The notes: generated by a model from the sequence alone, not told the origin. Positions 1 through 6,625 are shown, counted from the first letter of the stretch. The stretch: DNA of 10,476 nucleotides from Cellvibrionales bacterium (GCA_018668095.1 JABIQF010000221.1:1-10476), one strand, 5' to 3'. Numbers and translations: made by a program.

Positions 1-368
1 ATAATAAAGTGAGTGGCAATTCTAACGGTCTTGTTGAATTTGTTGATATTTATAGCACGCTTGTCGACTTGCTGGGCATTGAACCGCCAACTCAGTTGCA
101 GGGTAAAAGTTTTGCTCCGATTCTAAATGATTTACAAGCGCCCGGTAAAGAAGCTGTGTATCCGCGCTGGCAAAAGGGTGAGGTCATCAAGACAGAGCAA
201 TATGCGATGACAGAATGGTATGGCAAAAATGGAAGCGTACACGCGAGAATGCTGTACGACCATATTAATGACCGAGCTGAAAATAACAATCTTGCCAATG
301 ACCCGGCTTACAAAAAAACAGTTGATGCGTTACATCAAAAATTAAAAATGATGATGGACAATCGCTGA
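1..368 (+). CDS. S1-family sulfatase, iduronate-2-sulfatase-like (C-terminal end only)
   Basis: This is the last ~120 codons of a sulfatase; the reading frame is open back to the window edge, so the 5' part, including the catalytic formylglycine motif, lies outside. The stretch VEFVDIYSTLVDLLGIEPP followed by LQGKSFAPIL is the characteristic C-terminal block of the alkaline-phosphatase-fold S1 sulfatases. MTEWYG, then ARMLYDH and NDRAENNNLAND, match the closing part of iduronate-2-sulfatase-like members. The family hydrolyses sulfate esters on polysaccharides, usually in the periplasm. A GTG at 9 is only an internal codon. The next gene on the same strand, 145 bases downstream, encodes a GH10-type glycoside hydrolase, which suggests that both act on one sulfated glycan; that link is inference. 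Substrate class cannot be told from this fragment. Confidence 0.88.
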   Translation, partial: NKVSGNSNGLVEFVDIYSTLVDLLGIEPPTQLQGKSFAPILNDLQAPGKEAVYPRWQKGEVIKTEQYAMTEWYGKNGSVHARMLYDHINDRAENNNLANDPAYKKTVDALHQKLKMMMDNR

Positions 369-513
369 ATTTAAGGTCGTGTTTTATTAGTTAGCTTTTA
401 GCAGACTTTCAGGCGTACAGTAATTGCTGAAGAGATATAACGGCAATACATTTTCGTTAGATTACGCGTTTTTTATAACTATGGCTTTCGCCATCAAAAG
501 TGTTTAAAAAATT
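369..513 (+). other. Spacer between sulfatase and GH10 gene
   Basis: The 145-base spacer is AT-rich. It contains a small perfect hairpin at 481-494 (stem ATGGC/GCCAT, loop TTTC) that ends 19 bases before the GH10 start codon and has no T-run after it. A TATAAC hexamer lies at 474-479 without a convincing -35 partner. No clear terminator for the sulfatase gene and no strong Shine-Dalgarno before 514 are visible, so whether the two genes are cotranscribed stays open. Confidence 0.35.
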
Positions 514-3300
514 ATGAATAAAATCACTTTCCTTGGTTTGTTTGCGGTAATTTCGCCACTTGCCGGATGCATTGATTCCTCTGACCGGGAGCCTTTAGTT
601 GCCGATGATCGTCTGTTTGTTATCACCGGGTTATCAGAAAGTATTAATGAAAATGAACCGTTCACCAATTCCTTGGCAATTGCTGGTGAGTCACCTGTGG
701 GTGAAGTTTCTTGGTCGCTGAGCGGTGACGATAGCGCACAGTTTCAAATTACTAGCGACGGAGTGCTGCAATTTACTGATGACACTATAACGGGTACCGC
801 TCGTGATTTTGAAAGCGCGGCCGATGCTAACCTCGACAATGTTTATCAAGCCATGGTTGTGGCGACCGATAGTGATGGCAATGTCGCTTCTGCAGCGTTG
901 TCTTTGTCGGTGCTAAACTTGCCTACCATTTCTGGCACCGTAGCGGGCTTGGATGCAGATAGCGTGACCCTTACAGTTAATGGCGGCGATACTTTACAAG
1001 TTAGCGCCAATGGTGAATTTGAATTTAGTGGCGAAGTACTGCCAACTCCGGATATTGCAGTCGCTATTACCAGTCAGCCTAGCGACACTCTTTGCGAATT
1101 AGTGAACAGTACAACCGTGGCTCCATCTAACGACATTGATGATCTTGCCGTGTTCTGTGTGACACGATCAGTATGTCCCGCACTTCTGCCTATCTCTTCT
1201 AGCGATCCGGCTGATCTATCGGGGAATAATATTGTCGGTATTGAATCGTTGGTGCAGGAAATTGAATGCCCCACCGAAAGTTGGCGTGCTGCAGCGAACC
1301 TTCGTATCGACAACAATCGCAAATTACAGCGCACTATTGAAGTAATAGATCCAGACGGATTTGCGGTACCAAATGCAAATATCGATTTGCAATTACTTAG
1401 CCATGAATTTAAATTTGGTGCGGCCGCGCAAGCCAAACTATGGCATGGCACAGCAGGCTTTGATGGTGATCCGTCTTCCGCTGCCTATCAACAGGCTTAT
1501 CTGGGCTTTGGCTTTAATAAAGGCGGCTTCCAGAATGCGTTGAAATACAAGCTGCGTGAAAGTTTTGCACCGCTTGTTCAACCTATGCTTAATTGGTTTT
1601 CGGCTAATGATATTGATGTGAGAGGCCACGCCCTAATATGGCCTGCTTGGGACAATATGGAAGCAGCTATTAGTGCGGCAGATCTTGCGCTAATCACCAG
1701 TTATGACTCGGCGTTTACCGAGACGGTCGCAGATGTTGCACCGCAGGACTTATCTATCGATAACCTGAAGATATACATTAATTATATGATTGCTTCGCAG
1801 GCCGCCCAATGGGATGTGGTTGAATGGGATGTGCTGAATGAGCCTAGAGACAAAACCGACGTAAGCGATAAGCTCGGCGTTGCACCGAATGCCATTGAGG
1901 AAGCTAATTGGTTTAATTTGGCTGAGGCTTCCGTGCTTAATATCGACGCGCTATTGTTCCTTAATGAAAACAAAGTTATTTCGGACGACAACACCACGAC
2001 GGTTATAACGAATAGAGTTAATAGTTTTAGAGCGACAGCTGATTCGATTCTGGCGAATGGCGGTGCGTTGCAGGCGCTAGGTTTTCAAAGCCGATTTGGA
2101 GCGATGAATTCAGCCGATGATATTTACGATAGGCTCGAGCATTTTTCTGATATGGGTTTGCCTATAGCCGCCACAGAATTTGAAATGAAAGATGATCAAA
2201 TCACCGATGAATTTGATCGCGCAGTGATGACAGAAAGGGTGATGGCGACCTATTTTAGCCATCCGGCGGTCACTGATATTATGGCGTTTACCTTTATGCA
2301 AGACCAAGGTCGCACTGATGCCAGGCATTTAGTCAACTTAGCAGGGGAGCCTAATTTACGTGGCAAAATCTGGTTGTACCTAACCAAACAATACTGGACG
2401 ACTCATGTGGTTTCACAGCTCGACCGCAATGGCCAGCATGTACTCGATGGCTTCAAGGGTAACTACCGCGCAACAGTATCGCGCGACGGTGAGCTCGACC
2501 AAACAATTGACTTTACGCTTGAGGAAGGCACGGGGAATATTGTGATTGAGTTGAATAGCTCTGACCCATTTACGATTACCGGCATTGCCAGTGCCAGTAT
2601 CGATGAGAACACCGCTTACACTGGGGCAATACCCAGTTTCGATGATCCGCTTTCGATTGTAAATCTACCGTTAGACTGGAGTAAAAGTGGTGCTGATGCA
2701 GCGCTGTTTACGCTCAGTAGCACTGGTGTACTATCGATGGAGGCCAAAGACTTTGAATCGCCACAAGATGCGAACTCAAGTAACAACTACGAGGTAACGT
2801 TAACGGCCACTGAGCAGGGCGGTAACACCGCATCGGCAAGTATTGAGGTGACTATAAACGATATTGTCAGTGAGCCTTTTTCTCCACCCGCAATCTCCAC
2901 CGGTGGTGGTGATCCTGTTTCGAGTGCGATTACGGCTGGCGGCTTAACCTTTATCCGTCCACCGAGTAATAATGAATTGACCTGTGGTGGGTCTACTATT
3001 GACGCATACACTGGTCTTCGATACTGCAATATTAGTCATGCCGATGCATTAGCTTATTGTGCCGGCCTAGAGGGCGACTATCGCATGCCTAGCGAAGCTG
3101 AGCTGCAGGCTAATTTGTTGCCGCTATTTAACGACGATACGATTCGAACGACGTATCAGTGGCCGACAGATAAATCTTACTGGTCAATAACGCCTGGAAC
3201 AATAGCCGATAGAGTCAGAGTGTTGAGGTACACCCCGGCGATCGGATTAATAAATTGGAACCCCACGTCATCTCTTCGTGTAGCCTGTGTGCGCCCGTAA
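514..3300 (+). CDS. Secreted lipoprotein, divergent GH10 endo-xylanase-like enzyme with cadherin-like and Lcl/DUF1566-type modules
   Basis: Predicted surface lipoprotein of 928 residues. The signal peptide ends in a lipobox, LAGC, with Cys19 as lipidation site. Order of modules: cadherin-like domain (~36-135), a beta-rich module (~138-216) starting ISGTVAGL, GH10 domain (~258-630), short beta-rich tail (~650-680), second cadherin-like domain (~686-783), and a C-terminal Lcl/DUF1566-like domain (~807-928; YRMPSEAEL and final VACVRP). GH10 hallmarks: FKFGAA at 299-304, QNALK (Asn341, Lys344), VRGHALIW (His372, Trp376), WDVLNEP with probable acid/base Glu443, and AATEFEM with probable nucleophile Glu555. 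The usual His after that Trp is Pro377, and MKW reads LKY, so the domain is divergent and xylan specificity is not certain. GH10 enzymes cleave beta-1,4-xylan by a retaining mechanism. The ATG lacks a good ribosome-binding site but directly precedes the signal peptide. The upstream sulfatase suggests a sulfated glycan substrate (inference). Confidence 0.9.
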   Translation: MNKITFLGLFAVISPLAGCIDSSDREPLVADDRLFVITGLSESINENEPFTNSLAIAGESPVGEVSWSLSGDDSAQFQITSDGVLQFTDDTITGTARDFESAADANLDNVYQAMVVATDSDGNVASAALSLSVLNLPTISGTVAGLDADSVTLTVNGGDTLQVSANGEFEFSGEVLPTPDIAVAITSQPSDTLCELVNSTTVAPSNDIDDLAVFCVTRSVCPALLPISSSDPADLSGNNIVGIESLVQEIECPTESWRAAANLRIDNNRKLQRTIEVIDPDGFAVPNANIDLQLLSHEFKFGAAAQAKLWHGTAGFDGDPSSAAYQQAYLGFGFNKGGFQNALKYKLRESFAPLVQPMLNWFSANDIDVRGHALIWPAWDNMEAAISAADLALITSYDSAFTETVADVAPQDLSIDNLKIYINYMIASQAAQWDVVEWDVLNEPRDKTDVSDKLGVAPNAIEEANWFNLAEASVLNIDALLFLNENKVISDDNTTTVITNRVNSFRATADSILANGGALQALGFQSRFGAMNSADDIYDRLEHFSDMGLPIAATEFEMKDDQITDEFDRAVMTERVMATYFSHPAVTDIMAFTFMQDQGRTDARHLVNLAGEPNLRGKIWLYLTKQYWTTHVVSQLDRNGQHVLDGFKGNYRATVSRDGELDQTIDFTLEEGTGNIVIELNSSDPFTITGIASASIDENTAYTGAIPSFDDPLSIVNLPLDWSKSGADAALFTLSSTGVLSMEAKDFESPQDANSSNNYEVTLTATEQGGNTASASIEVTINDIVSEPFSPPAISTGGGDPVSSAITAGGLTFIRPPSNNELTCGGSTIDAYTGLRYCNISHADALAYCAGLEGDYRMPSEAELQANLLPLFNDDTIRTTYQWPTDKSYWSITPGTIADRVRVLRYTPAIGLINWNPTSSLRVACVRP

Positions 3301-3343
3301 AGGCTGGCTTAGCCCAAGAAAGATATGCAAGGTTCTTAGCGCC

Positions 3344-3355
3344 TGTGAGCTCACA
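3344..3355. repeat. Perfect 12-bp palindrome TGTGAGCTCACA
   Basis: The sequence is its own reverse complement across all 12 bases. Its arms TGTGA and TCACA equal the CRP half-sites, but only 2 bases separate them, where CRP sites have 6, so it is not a canonical CRP site. It lies 44 bases after the GH10 stop codon. It may be an operator for an unknown factor or chance. Confidence 0.3.
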
Positions 3356-3401
3356 TTTATTTCAGTCGTTGAGAATCTGTTGTGTTTTGTAGATTGGCGT
3401 T

Positions 3402-3436
3402 AAAAAAGTGTAGGCAGCTGAATTTCGGCTGCCTAC
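3402..3436 (-). terminator. Hairpin with T-run on the minus strand
   Basis: A 9-bp perfect stem (3410-3418 with 3428-3436, GTAGGCAGC/GCTGCCTAC) has a 9-base loop that can close by two further pairs (T-G and G-C). On the + strand it is followed by ATTGCC with no T-run, but on the minus strand six T follow after two bases (3407-3402). It therefore fits an intrinsic terminator for leftward transcription, although no established minus-strand gene lies upstream of it. It could also stop the GH10 transcript imperfectly. Confidence 0.5.
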
Positions 3437-3525
3437 ATTGCCGCTCTATCATCGCTAAATGCTGATTGCCTTTGTATTTTTTGAGATAATTCTGTAGAGA
3501 TTATATCTGTAAGTTGTTGTTTTTA

Positions 3526-3554
3526 TTGACCCCTATAATTTAGTAATTTATATT
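3526..3554 (+). promoter_or_regulatory. Sigma-70-like promoter candidate
   Basis: TTGACC at 3526-3531 and TATATT at 3549-3554 are separated by exactly 17 bases, each one base off the sigma-70 consensus. If used, transcription would begin near 3561 and give the RIO kinase gene a leader of about 230 bases. The surroundings are very AT-rich, which raises the chance of a false match. Confidence 0.4.
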
Positions 3555-3559
3555 TTTAA

Positions 3560-3664
3560 TCACAAATATCCTTGCACAGGACCAAGCGCAGGCCACTTTA
3601 TTTTTTGGCCCGTGGGTTCGATTTTACTTATCAACGTTTTGCCAATACTACCTGCTTCTTTCAT
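3560..3664 (-). CDS. Possible small ORF of 34 codons
   Basis: Read on the minus strand, ATG at 3664-3662 opens a 34-codon frame beginning MKEAGSIGKTLISKI and ending PVQGYL before TGA at 3562-3560. A GTG two codons earlier (3670-3668) is an alternative start. Purine-rich AAAGGGTGG just upstream could act as a ribosome-binding site. The composition is more protein-like (Lys, Gly, Trp, Pro) than expected from this AT-rich spacer. No function is recognised. About 120 bases beyond its stop lies the hairpin whose T-run suits leftward termination, which makes a short leftward transcript imaginable. It may equally be a decayed gene piece or chance. Confidence 0.25.
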   Translation of the reverse strand: MKEAGSIGKTLISKIEPTGQKIKWPALGPVQGYL

Positions 3665-3746
3665 TACCACCCTTTATCATCTTTTACAGCCTTGCCTGAA
3701 TCTTCTTTGCTAGCAATAATTCACTCGCTCGCTCAGAGCTATAACC

Positions 3747-3752
3747 TATAAT
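3747..3752 (+). promoter_or_regulatory. Perfect -10 hexamer TATAAT before RIO kinase gene
   Basis: A consensus TATAAT lies 38 bases before the start codon at 3791. The best upstream partner, TTCACT at 3720-3725, is 21 bases away, which is too far for a standard sigma-70 promoter. It would give a short leader of about 32 bases. It competes with the better-spaced pair at 3526-3554. Confidence 0.35.
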
Positions 3753-3790
3753 GCTGTATGCTATTTCACTTTTATTATTAATGACTTGTT

Positions 3791-4648
3791 ATGAAAATCC
3801 CAAAACGCATCCAGCCGCTCGTTGATGATGGCCTCGTCGATGAGGTGATTAGTCGCCTAATGAGTGGTAAAGAAGCTGATGTCTTTATTGTCCGCTGTGG
3901 TGAAGAGATACGCTGCGCTAAAGTGTATAAAGAAGCGGTTAAGCGGAGCTTTAAAAAGGCAGCGCAATATCAAGAGGGCCGCAAAATGCGCAGCGGACGT
4001 CGCGCGCGTGCGGTTGAAAAAGGCTCGGCTTATGGTCGTCAGCAGCAAGAAGAAATTTGGCAAAATGCTGAGGTTGATGCTTTAGGCCGATTAGCGAACG
4101 CGGGTGTTCGTGTGCCAGAGACTTTCGGCTGTATTGATGGCGTATTGCTAATGGAGTTGATTGTCGATGAAGAGGGCAATGCGGCACCACGTCTTGATGA
4201 CGTAAGCATGCCGTTAGAGCAAGCGCTAGAAGACCATGCTGTGATGATGGACTATGTGGTTCGAATGTTATGTGCCGGTCTTATTCATGGGGATCTCTCC
4301 GAGTTTAATGTCTTAGTTGATCAATACGGCCCAGTGATTATTGATTTGCCCCAGGCGGTTAATGCAGCGGCGAATAATCAGGCCGAAGCGATGTTGGCCA
4401 GAGATATAGAGAATATGTCTCGCTATTATGGGCAGTTTGCACCAGCGCTTTTAAAGACCCGTTATGCCAAAGAAATATGGACGCTCTACGAAGAGGGTGA
4501 CTTGCATCCTGAAACTGTATTAACAGGTTATTTTGAAGGCGACACTGACGAAGCCGATGTTGATGCTGTGTTAGAAGAAATTAAAGCAGCAATGGAAGAA
4601 GAAGAGGCGCGATTAGAGCGAGTTCGAGTAGCCAATGATGGCGATTAA
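3791..4648 (+). CDS. RIO-type serine/threonine protein kinase
   Basis: A 285-residue cytoplasmic kinase of the RIO1-like group found in many gammaproteobacteria. The N-terminal block ends in MSGKEADVF (24-32), the flexible nucleotide-binding loop typical of RIO kinases. Lys44 in CAKVYK is the ATP-anchoring lysine. HGDLSEFNVLV (166-176) gives catalytic Asp168 and Asn173, and IIDLPQAV (183-190) gives metal-binding Asp185, in the form I recall for bacterial RIO proteins. Like other RIO kinases it lacks the activation loop and substrate lobes of classical kinases. The tail (~250-280) is acidic and probably helical. Archaeal and eukaryotic members work in small-subunit ribosome maturation; the bacterial role is not established. 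No good Shine-Dalgarno precedes the ATG, but the start fits the conserved MKIPKRIQPL opening. A thioesterase gene follows after 27 bases, probably in the same transcript. Confidence 0.93.
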   Translation: MKIPKRIQPLVDDGLVDEVISRLMSGKEADVFIVRCGEEIRCAKVYKEAVKRSFKKAAQYQEGRKMRSGRRARAVEKGSAYGRQQQEEIWQNAEVDALGRLANAGVRVPETFGCIDGVLLMELIVDEEGNAAPRLDDVSMPLEQALEDHAVMMDYVVRMLCAGLIHGDLSEFNVLVDQYGPVIIDLPQAVNAAANNQAEAMLARDIENMSRYYGQFAPALLKTRYAKEIWTLYEEGDLHPETVLTGYFEGDTDEADVDAVLEEIKAAMEEEEARLERVRVANDGD

Positions 4649-4675
4649 CAATCCATCTGCCTAACGGAGTAAAGA

Positions 4676-5071
4676 ATGCTGAATTTAACCATTACCCCAC
4701 GATTTGCAGAAACCGATGCCTTGGGCCATATTAATAATACGGTATTGCCAGTGTGGTTTGAGCAAGGACGTCATCGTATTTTTGAAGCCATACATCCAGA
4801 CATGAGCCTTAATGACTGGCCGATTATCTTGGCTAAAATATCCGTCGATTTTCTCGCGCAGATATACTTTGGTGAGGACGTGATCATTCGTACTGGCATA
4901 GAGAAAGTCGGCAATACTTCAGTGATCGTTAGGCATGAAGCTTGGCAGAGAGATGCCTTAGTTGCTAGTGGTGATGCTGTGATGGTGTACTTCGATTATC
5001 AAACGAATAAACCTACGCCAATTCCACAGTCGGTTAGAGAGCGTCTAGCACCGATAATGATAAAGGCGTAA
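4676..5071 (+). CDS. Hotdog-fold acyl-CoA thioesterase (4HBT family)
   Basis: A 131-residue protein of the 4-hydroxybenzoyl-CoA thioesterase/YbgC-like family, which hydrolyses acyl-CoA thioesters in the cytoplasm. The N-terminal motif RFAETDALGHINN contains probable catalytic Asp14, followed by His18 and Asn20-Asn21, the family active-site signature. The remainder has the expected strand pattern (ILAKISVDFLAQIYFGEDV, then VRHEAW and AVMVYFDY). Length is normal for a single hotdog domain, which normally assembles into dimers or tetramers. The start is well set by GGAG at 4666-4669, six bases before ATG. It sits 27 bases after the RIO kinase gene and is convergent with the avidin-like gene, leaving just 24 bases between the stop codons. 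The acyl substrate cannot be deduced; family members act on a range of acyl-CoAs and acyl-ACPs. Confidence 0.88.
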   Translation: MLNLTITPRFAETDALGHINNTVLPVWFEQGRHRIFEAIHPDMSLNDWPIILAKISVDFLAQIYFGEDVIIRTGIEKVGNTSVIVRHEAWQRDALVASGDAVMVYFDYQTNKPTPIPQSVRERLAPIMIKA

Positions 5072-5095
5072 GTCGTCGTTCTTGATACGGTTAAA

Positions 5096-5602
5096 TTAAT
5101 CGGCTTTATTTTTTAGTTCAGGCACAACAGCTGCGTTAGTGTTTTGTGTAAAGGTATCGCTGCCAGTACTAATTTGAGACGTGGACGTCGTACCATCGGC
5201 TACCAGCTGCCATAAAGTGCTTATCTCATTGTTATAATAAAACCCTGTCCAAGCGGTAATTGAATGACAAGATTCCGTACTGTTAATCCACAAAGTATTA
5301 AAGACAATTGCTATGCCATCAACCCAGCCAGTAACTGGGTAGTCGGTATCCTTGCAAGGGTAGCCAGCTGCTCTGTTCACATAGCTCCCCGTTAACAATC
5401 CCGTACTGTCGATAGACGTAATGGTCAGCGTCGATCCGAGTTGATTAATCCATTGAGTATTGGCAGATATAGAGGTGGTCTCACCTTTTTCGGCAATGGC
5501 TGAGACGCTCGCTAACAGAGTAATGAGTGCTGAAAAAAGTACGGCTAAAAATACAGTGGTGCGTGAAGATTTACATGAAGAAGAAAGGTTTTTACAGTTC
5601 AT
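5096..5602 (-). CDS. Secreted avidin-family biotin-binding protein, dimeric (rhizavidin-like) type
   Basis: A 168-residue precursor with a signal peptide: basic start, hydrophobic core 16-33, likely cleavage after Ala37 in SAIA. The mature part is an avidin beta-barrel: WINQLGS (51-57), TGSYVNRA (71-78), LWINST (104-109), SITAWTG (114-120), STLWQLVADG (128-137) and GSDTF (147-151). By comparison with streptavidin, likely biotin contacts are Asn53, Ser57, Tyr74, Trp105, Ser114, Thr116, Trp118, Trp131 and Asp149. YVNRA plus two cysteines (Cys83, Cys112) at the places of the rhizavidin disulfide, and no Trp where streptavidin has Trp120, point to the dimeric avidins (rhizavidin, shwanavidin). 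The family binds biotin extremely tightly; in bacteria its natural role is uncertain, with biotin denial to competitors often suggested. The first 15 residues are unusually polar with Cys3 and Cys10. It lies alone on the minus strand, 97 bases after ogt, and may or may not be cotranscribed with it. Confidence 0.9.
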   Translation of the reverse strand: MNCKNLSSSCKSSRTTVFLAVLFSALITLLASVSAIAEKGETTSISANTQWINQLGSTLTITSIDSTGLLTGSYVNRAAGYPCKDTDYPVTGWVDGIAIVFNTLWINSTESCHSITAWTGFYYNNEISTLWQLVADGTTSTSQISTGSDTFTQNTNAAVVPELKNKAD

Positions 5603-5699
5603 AATAACAAGTCCATTTTAGGGCCTCGGTTTTAGTGCTTATCACTTCACTTCACGTCGAGGCAAAGCCGTGAGCAATGAAGTTTATTTTTAGTGGTGC
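5603..5699 (-). other. Spacer between ogt and the avidin-like gene
   Basis: This 97-base spacer contains an inverted repeat GCCTCG (5623-5628) / CGAGGC (5658-5663) enclosing the short repeated sequence CACTTCACTTCAC (5643-5655). Neither arm is followed by a T-run on the minus strand, so it does not look like a terminator for ogt. It could be an operator or leader structure of the avidin-like gene. The ogt stop codon is part of a 10-bp palindrome TGCTTAAGCA (5696-5705). Confidence 0.3.
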
Positions 5700-6215
5700 T
5701 TAAGCAGCAAATAAATCATTCTCAAGCGACAGTAATTTAGCCTTAGCAGGGAGGCCGCCTGCGTAACCAACCATATTCCCATTGCTACCAATAATGCGAT
5801 GGCAAGGAATAATAATACTCAATGCGTTCGCGCCATTAGCGTTGGCCACAGCGCGTATGGCGGTTTTGTTTTCAATGGTTTCAGCGAGTTTTAAGTAAGT
5901 AGAAGTGTTGCCAAAAGGAACGTCGACTAAGGCTTGCCAAACACTTTTTTGAAAGTCCGTGCCAACAGTCAGGGTGGGTAGGTCAAATGTTTGGCGTTCT
6001 TGGTTAAAGTATTCGTTTAATTGCTCTTTGGTTTTGGTCAGAACAGGGCAGTCTTGTTCAATTAATAAGGCTTTTAAACCTTTTTGTAAACGAGAATCAA
6101 TGGCTCGTCTGGCTTTTCTGTAGCGCCAATCACATAGGCAAAGCTTGCCTTCAAAAGAGCCTAAAATAAGTTCGCCGAGCGGAGATTGGTAGTATTGAAA
6201 ATAAATAGATTTCAT
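5700..6215 (-). CDS. ogt: Methylated-DNA--protein-cysteine S-methyltransferase
   Basis: A 171-residue suicide repair protein that transfers the methyl group of O6-methylguanine (and O4-methylthymine) from DNA to its own cysteine. The active site is seen as IIIPCHRIIG with acceptor Cys138. GTDFQKSVWQAL (85-96) is the start of the DNA-binding domain; GNTSTYLKLA (102-111) carries the conserved Tyr107; AIRAVANANGAN (119-130) is the recognition helix with the flipping Arg121. The N-terminal part has the SPLGELILG opening. Length fits Ogt; there is no Ada transcription-factor domain. The start is supported by AAGGA (6223-6227 on the opposite strand), seven bases before the ATG. Closest overall resemblance is to Ogt and the C-terminal half of Ada. 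It is transcribed away from yadG, and no Ada-type operator was recognised upstream. Confidence 0.94.
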   Translation of the reverse strand: MKSIYFQYYQSPLGELILGSFEGKLCLCDWRYRKARRAIDSRLQKGLKALLIEQDCPVLTKTKEQLNEYFNQERQTFDLPTLTVGTDFQKSVWQALVDVPFGNTSTYLKLAETIENKTAIRAVANANGANALSIIIPCHRIIGSNGNMVGYAGGLPAKAKLLSLENDLFAA

Positions 6216-6625
6216 TGGTGCATCCTTTCGTAGATAAAAGTATGAAATAAAAAGTAATCATTATGGTGCTACCTTTTTCGATGTCCTTTTCTAGAAGGTA
6301 GCCATTCATTAAAGGGCATTATGTTTGCCAAAAAATAAATGACCATGGCATTTAATGACAGATTTCTTAGCAATAAGTGCCATATGATTATTGAGGTCAT
6401 TGAGCTTTAGGTCCTTTTTTTGATCATTGTTTAGGAAGGCTTTTTTAGCGTAGATAGATAAATAGCAACTTTTATCCTAATTGAGATGGCTGGCTGTAAG
6501 GGGATAAGGACCTATTGGTTCATGTACATTTATTACTGCGCCAGTGGGGTTTTTATGACAGAATTGATTCTTTTGGCGTCTTCCTTCTTTTTCGCCATAT
6601 TGCCTATTGGAGTTACTCATTGCTT
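6216..6625. other. Divergent intergenic region between ogt and yadG
   Basis: The 410 bases between the two start codons contain no gene I can support. They hold a long interrupted hairpin (6263-6305), a second imperfect inverted repeat (6307-6318 with 6346-6357, 10 of 12 bases pairing), a run of seven T at 6415-6421, and TTGTTT/TAGATA (6427-6432 and 6451-6456, 18-base spacing), a modest promoter candidate for yadG. The yadG frame stays open upstream to a TTG at 6515, but that stretch does not resemble YadG. Confidence 0.45.
6263..6305. repeat. Interrupted inverted repeat upstream of ogt
   Basis: Arm ATGG-TG-CTACCTT (6263-6275) pairs over 11 bp with AAGGTAGCCAT (6295-6305), leaving a two-base bulge and a 19-base loop that includes TTCTAGAA (6289-6296, partly in the stem). 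No T-run follows directly on either strand, and the flanking genes diverge, so a terminator is not expected. A regulator-binding site or a small repeat element is more likely. Confidence 0.4.

Larger units (their letters stand above)
3301..3790. other. 490-base AT-rich intergenic region with several signals
   Basis: No conventional gene lies here. From left to right it holds a 12-bp perfect palindrome (3344-3355), a strong hairpin (3410-3436) whose T-run is on the minus-strand side, a promoter-like pair (3526-3554, + strand), a possible 34-codon minus-strand ORF (3560-3664), and a perfect TATAAT (3747-3752) shortly before the RIO kinase start. Each is described separately. The length and mixed orientation of signals make it more than a simple spacer. 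Confidence 0.5.

Noticed and set aside
1074..1451. A 125-codon minus-strand frame inside the GH10 gene
   Set aside because: It lies wholly within a confidently assigned coding sequence, has no recognisable protein motifs, and other such frames in this gene are equally likely to be shadows.
3302..3314. Terminator directly after the GH10 stop (GGCT/AGCC)
   Set aside because: The stem is only four pairs and there is no T-run behind it.
3344..3355. CRP operator
   Set aside because: Half-sites are separated by two bases instead of six, and the position is behind a gene.
3611..3626. A T-arm-like GGGTTCGATT in the GH10-RIO gap, suggesting a tRNA fragment
   Set aside because: The flanking bases do not form the five-pair stem and no acceptor or anticodon arm is found around it.
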